From: Myxococcus fulvus
GTDB lineage: Bacteria > Myxococcota > Myxococcia > Myxococcales > Myxococcaceae
Length of the DNA stretch: 64,000 bases
Direction: 5' to 3'
Assembly: GCF_900111765.1 (NCBI RefSeq)
Contig: NZ_FOIB01000001.1
Location: 1,550,001 to 1,614,000, forward strand
The position numbers and the translations under genes are program-made. The notes below the pieces were generated by a model that made no database searches, was not told where the DNA came from, and saw only the letters and a program-made list of their open reading frames with translations. This document shows positions 36,911 through 46,000 of this stretch, one piece after another; the stretch's first letter is position 1, and each line of letters opens with the position of its first letter.

Positions 36911-37725
36911 GGCGTCACCTCACCCAGCGACGCGAGCGCCCGCTTGAGCTGCTCCGGGTTGAACGTCGCGTAGTGCGGCCCCTTGCCGCGCAGCATCGGC
37001 ACCCCCGCGCCCTTCTTCGTGTTCGCCACAATCGCGCGAGGCCCCTCGGCGGGCGCCTCCAGCGCGGAGGCCAGCGCCTCCAGGTCGTGCCCGTCCACCT
37101 CCACGGTGCCCAGGCCGAACGCGGAGAGCCGCTGCACCAGCGCGGCCTGGGAGAGGATGCTCTCCGTGGGCCCGTCGTTCTGTCCGCCGTTGCGGTCCAC
37201 CAGCACCGTGAGCCCGCTCAGCTTGTGCTGCGCCGCGATTTGCAGCGCCTCCCAGTTGGAGCCCTCGCCCATCTCACCGTCTCCACAGATGACGAACACG
37301 CGGTTGGCGCGCTGCCGCAGCCGATGTCCCAGCGCCATTCCCACGCCCAGTCCCACGCCGTGTCCCAGGCTCCCCGTGGGGAACTCGACACCCGGCACCG
37401 CCGCGCTCACGTGTCCGGTATAGGGACTACCCTCCGCGTTGTAGCGTTGCACCAGTTCTTCAGCATCGATGAAGCCGAACTCGGCCAGGGCGGCGTAGAG
37501 CCCGGCGGCGGCGTGGCCCTTGGAGAGGATGAGCGAGTCGCGCTCCTCCCAGCGGGGCTCCTGGGGCCGCACGTTCATCACCCGTCCGAGCAGCACCACG
37601 AGCAGCTCCACCATGGAGAGCGAGCCCCCCAGGTGACAGCCCACGGGCGTGGCGGCGAGCCGGAGGATGGTCCGGCGGATGCGACGAGCGCGCTCCTCGA
37701 GGGGTACCTGGACCATGGGTGTCAT
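36907..37725 (-). CDS. Transketolase N-terminal subunit (split type)
   Basis: The start is placed at the ATG whose first base is 37725 (272 residues). The in-frame ATGs at 37785 and 37848 fall upstream of or within the predicted promoter. The TPP/Mg motif GDGEMGEGSNWEALQIA with N179 (residues 148-179) is intact, as are the SKGHAAAGLYAAL and GSLGHGVGLGVG segments. It pairs with the next gene and is the first gene of the eight-gene operon. The divergent AMP ligase gene starts 213 bases away. Primary pentose-phosphate transketolase is normally a single ~670-residue chain, so a split, cluster-located copy points to secondary metabolism. Confidence 0.92.
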   Translation of the reverse strand: MTPMVQVPLEERARRIRRTILRLAATPVGCHLGGSLSMVELLVVLLGRVMNVRPQEPRWEERDSLILSKGHAAAGLYAALAEFGFIDAEELVQRYNAEGSPYTGHVSAAVPGVEFPTGSLGHGVGLGVGMALGHRLRQRANRVFVICGDGEMGEGSNWEALQIAAQHKLSGLTVLVDRNGGQNDGPTESILSQAALVQRLSAFGLGTVEVDGHDLEALASALEAPAEGPRAIVANTKKGAGVPMLRGKGPHYATFNPEQLKRALASLGEVTP

Positions 37726-37788
37726 GCCGGCGGAAGCGGGCCCGTTGTCTTCATCCAAGTGGGACGCACAATCCTGGCTATTCATTCC

Positions 37789-37818
37789 AAAGTAGGAAAC
37801 CGAGAGCGGCCCCGTCAA
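37789..37818 (-). promoter_or_regulatory. Candidate sigma-70-like promoter of the transketolase-lys operon
   Basis: On the minus strand TTGACG (37813-37818) and TACTTT (37789-37794) are 18 bases apart. The predicted start of transcription near 37782 agrees with translation from 37725 and not from 37785. Confidence 0.4.
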
Positions 37819-37864
37819 TGTGAGTGAGGGTCCTGGGGGTGCAGACATGTGAGCTTTCGCAGTC

Positions 37865-37894
37865 TTGCTGGTTTTGCACGCGAATCGGTATGGT
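37865..37894 (+). promoter_or_regulatory. Candidate promoter of the AMP ligase/NRPS operon
   Basis: TTGCTG (37865-37870) and TATGGT (37889-37894) are separated by 18 bases, about 45 bases before the start at 37939. The match is moderate. The -10 element lies inside the inverted repeat described next. Confidence 0.35.
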
Positions 37895-37899
37895 TCGCG
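37879..37899. promoter_or_regulatory. Inverted repeat, candidate operator in the divergent promoter region
   Basis: CGCGAATC-GGTAT-GGTTCGCG is an 8-bp inverted repeat with one mismatch and a 5-base centre. It overlaps the candidate -10 of the plus-strand operon and lies 61 bases upstream of the minus-strand -35. A repressor bound here could control both halves of the cluster. Confidence 0.4.
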
Positions 37900-37938
37900 C
37901 GGTCCGGAAAGTCACGCGGTCCATGGAGGATGTGGACG

Positions 37939-39621
37939 ATGGACGCACGGTTCGGAAGCGGCCCCACGCCAGAGCAGGCGGCGCTGTACCGGAGCAGGGG
38001 CTGGTGGCGTGACGAGACGGTGCTGGACGACCTGCGTCGAGCCATCCAGAAGCACCCGGACAAGCCGGCCATCGTGGCGGCCCGCTACTTCGCCAAGGAC
38101 GTCACGCGCATCAGCTACGCCCAGCTGGGACGGTACGCGGAGCGCTTCGCGGGCGCGCTCGTGTCGCTGGGCGTGGCCCGGGGCGAGCTGGTGGCGGTGC
38201 AGCTTCCCAACTGGTGGCAGTTCACCGCGCTGGCGCTGGCGTGCGCGCGAATCGGCGCCGTCATCGCCCCGATTCCTCCCGACTACCGGCGCCGCGAGGT
38301 GGAGTTCATCCTCGGCAGGACGGAATCCTCCGTCTACATCGGACCGCTGAGCTGGAGCGGCCACTCGCACCGGGACATGCTGCGCGAGGCCGCGTCGTCG
38401 CTGCCGGCTTTGAAGCACCGCGTCTTCATCGGCGCGGAGGGCGCCACCCAGGCGGGCGAGCTGGACTTCGAGGCGTACTTCGTCGAGCGGCGCTGGGAGG
38501 AGGAAGTCGACCCGGCGACGTTGGACGCCAGGTCCGCGCGCGCCGACGACATCTGCAACGTCCTCTACACCTCCGGCACCACGGGCGAGCCCAAGGGCGT
38601 GGTCCACTCGCACAACACCAACTTCGGCATCACCCGCGCCATCGCGGACGTCATGGCCCTGGGCGAGGACGATGTGGTGTGCCTGCCGTCGCTGCTCACC
38701 GCCTCCAGCGGATTTACTTACCTGTACTTGATGGCGGTGAACCTGGGGGCGACGGCTGTCTACATGGACGTGGGCGACCCGGAGCTGACGCTGCGCTGCA
38801 TCCAGGAGCACGGCGTCACGTTCATGTATGGGATTCCCACGTATGTGATGAACGTCATCGCGGCGAAGAAGAAGCGCGGCGGTGAAACATCCTCGTTGCG
38901 ACGGCTGTCCACCGGCTCCATCCCCGTGCCGCCGCACCTCATCGCCGCGGTCCGCGAGAGTTTTGGCGTGCCACTGCACACGCTGTGGGGGATGACGGAG
39001 AACGGCGCGGTGACGATTACGCGGCGCGACGACCCGCCGGACTGGCCGTCCCACAGCGACGGGCGCCCGGTGGAGTGGATGGAGGTGAAGATTGTCCCCG
39101 CGCTGGCGGAGGACGGCTCGCCCTATCCGGAGGGTACGGGACGGCTGCTCGTCCGGGGCGCGAGCCAGTGCCTGGGCTACTTCAAGCGGGAGGACATCTA
39201 CCGCGCGAGCGTGGACGCGGAGGGTTGGTTCGACACGGGGGACCTCGCGCGGGACGACGGGCGCGGGGGCATCCGCATCGTCGGGCGGCTCAAGGACGTC
39301 ATCTTCCGCTACGGCCAGAAGGTGCCGGTGGTGGAGGTGGAGTCGGCGCTGTACTCGCATCCGAAGGTGAAGGAGGTGGCCGTCATCGGTCACTCCGACG
39401 ACCGCATCGGCGGCGAGCGGGTGTGCGCGGTGGTCGTGGCGCGCGACGAGGCGCCGACGCTGGACGAGCTGCGCGCGCACTTGAAGGGCCTGGGCATGTC
39501 CAACCAGTACTGGCCGGACCGGCTGGAGGTGGTGGAGGAGATGCCCAAGACGCCGTCGGGAAAGATTCGCAAGTACCTGCTGCGCGAGCGGCTCAAGGGC
39601 CCCACCGCCAAGGTGGGCTGA
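37939..39621 (+). CDS. Stand-alone AMP-dependent acid ligase (EntE/acyl-adenylate type)
   Basis: ATG 37939 lies 9 bases after GGAGG (an in-frame ATG 37930 is too close to it), giving 560 residues. The AMP-binding core YTSGTTGEPKG is near residues 210-220, and WGMTENG, DTGDLA, GRLKDVIFRYGQ and the final PSGKIRK lysine follow. The N-terminal PEQAALYRSRGWWRDET segment is typical of ligases that load aryl or acyl acids onto a free carrier protein. The next gene encodes such a carrier and the first NRPS starts with a condensation domain. It therefore probably activates the starter acid, though it could also load the adenylation-less modules. Confidence 0.9.
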   Translation: MDARFGSGPTPEQAALYRSRGWWRDETVLDDLRRAIQKHPDKPAIVAARYFAKDVTRISYAQLGRYAERFAGALVSLGVARGELVAVQLPNWWQFTALALACARIGAVIAPIPPDYRRREVEFILGRTESSVYIGPLSWSGHSHRDMLREAASSLPALKHRVFIGAEGATQAGELDFEAYFVERRWEEEVDPATLDARSARADDICNVLYTSGTTGEPKGVVHSHNTNFGITRAIADVMALGEDDVVCLPSLLTASSGFTYLYLMAVNLGATAVYMDVGDPELTLRCIQEHGVTFMYGIPTYVMNVIAAKKKRGGETSSLRRLSTGSIPVPPHLIAAVRESFGVPLHTLWGMTENGAVTITRRDDPPDWPSHSDGRPVEWMEVKIVPALAEDGSPYPEGTGRLLVRGASQCLGYFKREDIYRASVDAEGWFDTGDLARDDGRGGIRIVGRLKDVIFRYGQKVPVVEVESALYSHPKVKEVAVIGHSDDRIGGERVCAVVVARDEAPTLDELRAHLKGLGMSNQYWPDRLEVVEEMPKTPSGKIRKYLLRERLKGPTAKVG

Positions 39622-39656
39622 GTCCCCTGGAGTCGACGTCACCATGAGGAGCACAC

Positions 39657-39923
39657 GTGAGCACTGACACGAGCACCACGCCGCTTCAGGACAAGCTCGC
39701 CGCGTACTGGCGCGAGCTGCTGGGGGCGGAGGTGGTGAGGCAGCAGGACCACTTCCTGGAGGTGGGCGGCAACTCGCTGATGGCGACGATGCTCGCCAAC
39801 CGCATCGAGGAGGAGCTGGGCGTCCAGCTCTCCATGGTGGACCTGTTCGACACGCTGGAGCACGTCACCGCGGTCTGCGAGGAGCAGCTGCGCGAGCAGG
39901 GCCGCACCTTCCCCGCGGCTTGA
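39657..39923 (+). CDS. Free-standing phosphopantetheine carrier protein (PCP/ACP)
   Basis: The GTG start at 39657 has GAGGAG 6 bases upstream, and the product has 88 residues. It is a single carrier domain with the phosphopantetheine-serine motif DHFLEVGGNSLMAT and helix II/III sequences of PCP type. It likely receives the acid activated by the upstream ligase and hands it to the first condensation domain of the NRPS. It is not the LysW-like carrier: it lacks zinc-binding cysteines and the acidic C-terminal end ending in Glu that LysW proteins have. Confidence 0.9.
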   Translation: MSTDTSTTPLQDKLAAYWRELLGAEVVRQQDHFLEVGGNSLMATMLANRIEEELGVQLSMVDLFDTLEHVTAVCEEQLREQGRTFPAA

Positions 39924-39967
39924 AGTCCCGCCCGGGCAGGCCACCGGGCACACGCCTCACGCCTTCG

Positions 39968-40003
39968 CGAAGTGAAGCGACCTGTCCGGGTCGCGGGGCT
40001 TCG
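39968..40003 (+). promoter_or_regulatory. Stem-loop in the leader between the carrier gene and the NRPS gene
   Basis: CGAAG-tgaa-GCGACC-tgtccg-GGTCGC-gggg-CTTCG forms an 11-pair interrupted hairpin, and CTTCGCGAAG at 39963-39972 is a separate perfect palindrome. There is no U-run. It could attenuate or process the message before the 14.6-kb NRPS gene. Confidence 0.4.
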
Positions 40004-40041
40004 TGTCTTCGAGATCTGCTTCCTTGAGTTGAGGTGTCGAC

Positions 40042-43000
40042 ATGTCCGCGAATGAGTCGAAGCCCGCGAGCCCTCGTGCTCGCAGGCCGCCCCCTGTGGT
40101 GCCGGTCCGCCGCGAGGGCGCCCCTCCGCTCTCCTTCGCCCAGCGCCGGATGTGGTTCCTCTCGCGGCTGGACCCCTCGGGCTTCGCCTACAACGCGCCG
40201 TTCTTCTCGCGGTTGAAGGGCCGGTTGGACGTGGCCGCGCTGGAGCGGGCCCTCACGGAGGTGGTGCGCCGGCACGAGGCGCTGCGGACCACCTTCGTCG
40301 AGGTCGCGGGCGAGCCGGTGCAGCGCATCTCACCCGAGGCGACGGTGACGCTGCACGTGGAGCGGGTGGAGGGTGAGGCCGAGGCGCGTCGGCACGCGGA
40401 GGAGGAGGCGAGGCGCCCGTTCGATTTGAGCGCCGGGCCAATGCTGCGAGCCCGGCTCCTGCGACTGCGCGAAGAAGACCACGTGCTGCTGCTGACGCTG
40501 CACCACATCGCGTGCGACGGGTGGTCGCTGTCGCTGCTGGAGCGCGAGCTGCGCGAGCTGTACGGCGCGCTCGTCGAGGGCCGCGAGCCCGCGCTGCCGG
40601 CGCTGACGGTGCAGTACGCGGACCATGCGGCGTGGCAGCGGGAGTGGTTGACGGGCGAGGTGCTGGAGACGCAGCTCGCGTGGTGGCGGGATCACCTGGC
40701 GGGAGCGTCGCCCGCGTTGGAGTTGCCCACGGACAGGCCGAGGCCCGCGGTGCAGTCGGCGCGGGGCGCGGTGCTGGGCGTGCCGCTGCCCGCGGAGCTG
40801 ATGCGGGCGCTGCACGAGCGGTGCAAGCAGGAGTCGGTGACGCCGTTCATGTGGCTGCTCGCGAGCCTGCAGGCGTTGCTGTCGCGGCACAGCGGCCAGC
40901 CGGACGTGGTGGTGGGCACGCCCATCGCGGGGCGCACGCGGCGCGAGGTGGAGGGGCTCATCGGTTTCTTCGCCAACACGCTCGCGCTGCGCACGGACGT
41001 GGACGGGAGCGAGTCCTTCAAGTCGCTGCTCGCGCGGGTGCGTCGCTCGTGCCTGGGGGCGTATCAGCACCAGGACGTGCCCTTCGAGCGACTGGTGGAC
41101 GCGCTGCGGCCGGTGCGTGACCTGAGCCGCTCGCCGCTGTTCCAGGTGCTGCTCGTCCTGCAGAGCGCGCCGCCGCTGGTGCGCCTGCCGGGGCTGGAGT
41201 CGCGCGACGCGGACTTCGAGCCCGGGGTGGCCAAGTTCGACCTCACGCTCTTCGTGCGCGAGACGCCGGACGGCTGGATGGGACTGTGGGAGTACAGCAC
41301 CGCGCTCTTCGACGAGGCGACGGTGCGCAGGCTCGCGGGGCACTTCGTCCGCTTCCTGCAGGGCGTGGTGGGCAACCCGGAGGCTCGGGTGGGGACGGTG
41401 CCGCTCCTGGATGACGAGGAGCGACAGGCGGTGGTGCGGGAGTGGCACTGGATGCTGGAGTCCAGGTCTCCGTCCTGGTTGCTGCATCGGCGCGTGGAAG
41501 CACAGGTGGCGCGAACGCCGCATGCGGTGGCGGTCACGGATGGACGCGAGTCGTTGACGTACGCGCGATTCGAGGCGCGGGCCAATCAGCTCGCGCATTA
41601 CCTGCGGACGGTGGGTGTTCTCCCGGGTGACGTGGTGGGCCTGTGCCTGGAGCGGGACAGCCTGGACCTGCCCGTGGCGGTGCTGGCGACGCTGAAGGCG
41701 GGCGCGGCGTGCATGCCCCTGGATGCGAGCTACCCGCGGGAGCGTCTGGCGCGGATGCTCGAGGACGTGGGCGCGCCGGTGGTGCTGGTGCACTCGTCGC
41801 TGGAGGCAGTGCTTCCTCCGGAGAGTGCATCGCGTCGGGTGCGCTTGGACGAGGAGGCCGAGCGAATCGCCGAGGCGTCCACGCTGGCGCCCGCGTGGGT
41901 GCTGTCTCCCGCCACGCCCTGCTACGTCCTCTTCACGTCCGGGAGCACTGGACGGCCCAAGGGCGTGACGATGTCCCACGGCGCGCTGGACACGCTGGTG
42001 CGCTGGCAGCTCGAGAGCACGGCGGCGCCGCGCGCGCGCACGTTGCAGTTCAGCGCGTTGAGCTTCGACGTGTCGTTCCAGGAGATGCTGTGCACGTGGT
42101 GCGAGGGCGGGACGCTGGTGCTCGTCTCGGCCACGACACGGCAGGACCCGGCCCTGTTGCTCGCGCACATGCGGGAGCACGGCGTGGAGCGGCTCTTCCT
42201 GCCGTACGTCGCGCTCCAGTCGCTGGCCGAGCGGGCCCGGCACGAGGCCGCGCTCCCTCCGCTGAAGCAGGTGGTGACGGCGGGTGAGCCGCTGCAGGTG
42301 ACGCCCGCGGTGGTGTCGTTCTTCGAGCGGCTGACCGGGTGCGTGCTGGAGAACCAGTACGGGCCGACGGAGTCGCACGTGGTGACGGCCTGGAGGGCGG
42401 AGGGCCCGCCGTCGACGTGGCCCGCGCTGCCTCCGGTGGGCAAGCCCATCACGCTCGCGACGGTGTTCGTGCTGGATGCGTTCGGCGCACCGTGTCCCAT
42501 CGGCGTCACGGGAGAGCTGTACCTGAGTGAGCGGAGCCTCGCGCACGGTTACTGGGGACGTCCGGAGCTGACGGCGGAGCGCTTTGTCCCCGATGGCCTG
42601 CATCGCGGTCGAGACGGGATGCGGCTGTACCGCACGGGTGACCGGGGGCGATGGCTCGCGGATGGGAACCTGGAGCTGCAGGGGCGCTCGGACGAGCAGG
42701 TGAAGGTGCGTGGCTTCCGCGTGGAGCCCGGCGAGGTCGAGGTCGCCCTGAAGGAAGTGGAGGGCGTGGAGGACGCGGCGGTGGTGGCGCGTGTCTCCGA
42801 GCGGGGTGGGAAGCAACTGGTGGGCTACGTCGTCGCGACGGGCCCCTGGGATGCCGAGGCGCTGAAGCGTCGCCTCGCGAAGCGGCTGCCCGAGTACATG
42901 GTGCCCGCGGTGCTGGTGCCGCTGGAGGCCCTGCCGCTGACGCCGAGCGGGAAGGTGAACCGCCGGGCATTGCCACAACTGGAGTCCACGCGAGAGGAGC

Positions 43001-46000
43001 CGGGCACACGCTACGAGGCGCCGCGTACTTCGATGGAGCAGACGCTCGCGAACGTGTGGCGTGAGGTGCTGGGCGTGCCGCGCGTCGGCGTGCGAGATGA
43101 CTTCTTCGCGCTGGGTGGACACTCGCTGCTGGCGACGCGCGTGGTGTCGCGCCTTCGGGACGAGCTGGGCCACGACGTCCCCGTGCGACTGTTGTTCGAG
43201 GCGCCCACGGTGGAGGTCCTGGCCGAGCGGCTGGGCGCGGCGGGCGCGAGTACGCGGCGCCCTTCGCTGACGCGCATGGACCGACCGGTGGACCCGCCAC
43301 TGTCGTTCGCGCAGCGGCGACTGTGGTTCCTCGCGCAGCTGGACGCGGGAGGACACTCGTACAACCTCCCCTTCGTCGTCCGACTCCACGGCGCGGTGGA
43401 CGCGCGTGCCTTGGAGCAGGCCCTGACACAGGTGGTGCGCAGACACGAGGCGCTGCGCACGAGCTTCGTGGAGGTGGGCGGAGAGCCCGTGCAGCGCATC
43501 GCCCCCGATGCGGCGATCTCCCTGGGCGTGGCGGCCGTCGAGGACTCCGTCGACGTGGAAGCGGCGGTGCGTGACCAGGTGGTGAAGGAGGTCCAGGCGC
43601 CCTTCGACGTGACGCGAGGCCCGCTGCTCCGGGCCACCCTGTTGAGGACGGGCCGGGACGAGCAGGTGCTGGTGGTGGTGCTGCACCACCTGGTGGCGGA
43701 TGGCTGGTCGCTCGGTGTGCTCACTCGGGAGCTGGAGTCGCTGTACGTCGCGGCGGAGCTGCCCGAGCTGCCGGTGCAGTACGCGGACTATTCGCTGTGG
43801 CAGCAGAACTGGTTGAAGGGCGAGGTGGAGTCCGCGCAGCTCGCGTGGTGGGGCGAGGCGCTGAAGGGCGCGCCGCCGGTGCTGGAGCTGCCCACGGACA
43901 GGCCGAGGCCGCCGGTGCAGGGCTATCGGGGCGCGAGCGTGCCGGTGCGCCTGTCCACCGAGCTGAGCGAGTCCCTGCGACAACTGGGACGGCGTGAAGG
44001 CGCGACGCTGTACATGACGCTGCTCGCGGGCTTCCAGGTGTTGCTGGCGCGCTACAGCGGACAGTGGGACGTGGTGGTGGGTTCACCGGTGTCGGGCCGC
44101 ACGGCGAAGGAGACGGAGGGGCTCATGGGCTTCTTCGTCAACACGCTGGCCTTGAGGGCGAGGCCGGATGCGGCGCGCTCCTTCGAGGTGTTCCTGCGTC
44201 AGACGAAGGAGTCGGTGCTCGGGGCGCTCGCGCACCAGGACGTGCCCTTCGAGCGATTGGTGGAGCACCTGCGTCCGGAGCGGGACCTGAGCCGCTCGCC
44301 GCTGTTCCATGTGCTCTTCACGTTGCAGGACGCCGCGCCGCTGCTGTCGTTGCCCGGTGTCACCGCGGGCCCCTGGGACTTCGCGAGCACCATCGCCAAG
44401 TTCGACCTGGAGCTGCTGCTCGTGGACGCCCCTGGCGCGAGCGTCGAGGGACAGCTCATCTACAACGCGGACCTCTTCGAGCCGTCCACGGTGCAGCGCC
44501 TCGCCGCGTGTTTCCTGGAGCTGTTGTCGAACCTGTCCGCTCGGCCCCAGGCCCGACTGTCGACGCTGTCCCTGTTGCCTGCCGAGGACCGCGCGCGGCT
44601 GTTGGTGGAGTGGAACCAGACGGCGGTGGAGTTCCCGCGCGAGGCGTGTGTCCACCACCTCTTCGAGGAGCAGGTGGCACTGCGCCCCGACGCGGTGGCG
44701 CTGGAGTTCGGCGACGAGCGGCTCACCTACCGTGAGCTGGAGGCGCGAGCCAATCAGCTCGCCTGGGCACTGCGGGCGCGCGGTGTCGGCGTGGATGTGC
44801 TGGTGGCGGTGTGTCTGGACCGCTCGGTGGAGCTCGTCGTGTCGCTCCTGGCCATCCTCAAGGCCGGTGGCGCGTACGTGCCGCTCGACTCCAGCTATCC
44901 GGCGAAGCGACTGGAGCAGATGTTGGAGGACTCGGCGCCGCGGTTGCTCATCACCACCCGCGTCCTCCTGGAGCAACTGCCTCGCGAGGGACGTCCCGAG
45001 TTGATGTTGCTGGAGGAGGCGCGGCTCGACGGACATCCGACGACGGCGCCACGCATGCCGGTGTCGGGGCGCAACCTGGCGTACGTGGACTTCACGTCCG
45101 GGAGCACGGGCCGTCCGAAGGGCGTGGCGGTGGAGCACCGGGGCGTGCTGCGGCTCTTGTACGGCGCGCCCTACGCGAAGCTGGGACCCGAGGAGACGTT
45201 CCTGCTCATCGCGCCCATCTCCTTCGATGCGTCGACGTTGGAGGTGTGGGGCCCGCTGTGTCTCGGTGGACGGTTGGTGGTCTTCCCGCCGCGCTCGCCC
45301 AGTGATTTGGACCTCTTGACCGAGGTGCTCCGTCGGCACTCGGTGACGTTGCTGCACCTGACGTCGGGCTTGTTCAGCCAGATGGTGGAGCTGGGGTTGG
45401 AGGGGCTGAAGACGGTGCGTCAGCTCCTGACGGGCGGCGACGTGGTGTCCGCGCCGCACGTGAGGCGCTCGCTGGAGGAGCTGCGCATCCCGGTGACGGC
45501 GTGTTACGGGCCCACGGAGAGCACGCTCTTCACCTCGACGCATCGGATGACGCGGGTGGAGGACGTGGGGACGTCGGTGCCCATCGGCCGGCCCATCGGA
45601 AACACGCAGGTCTACATCCTGGACGAAGGGATGGAGCCGGTGCCCGTGGGCGTGGCGGGAGAGCTGTTCATCGGCGGCGACGGACTGGCCCGTGGCTATC
45701 TGCGCCAGCCCGACGTGACGGCGGACCGCTTCATCCCGAATCCCTTCAGCGCGGCGCCGGGAGAGCGCCTCTATCGCACGGGTGACCTGGCGCGGTGGCG
45801 CCCGGACGGGGTGCTGGAGTTCCTGGGGCGGCGCGACAGCCAGGTGAAGGTGCGGGGCTATCGCATCGAGCTGGCCGAGGTGGAGGCGGCGTTGCTCGCG
45901 CATCCCTCGGTGAAGGAGGGGCTCGTAGTGGTGCGGGACGGAGCCGGGGGCAAGCGGCTGGTCGCGTACTACGTCGAGCAGCAAGGGCCCGAGACTCCGA

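Noticed and set aside
37849-37938. Extended AMP ligase from an upstream start at 37849
   Set aside because: The extra 30 residues would begin before the candidate promoter and lack a ribosome-binding site; ATG 37939 is well placed behind GGAGG.
39657-39923. The 88-residue carrier as the missing LysW-like amino-group carrier
   Set aside because: It has the phosphopantetheine motif GGNSL, no zinc-binding cysteine pairs and no acidic C-terminus ending in Glu.
40330-43983. Very long antisense open frames, for example a 1217-codon minus-strand frame across the NRPS
   Set aside because: They mirror the GC-biased codons of the sense gene, give Arg/His-rich low-complexity products and have no domain; they are shadows.
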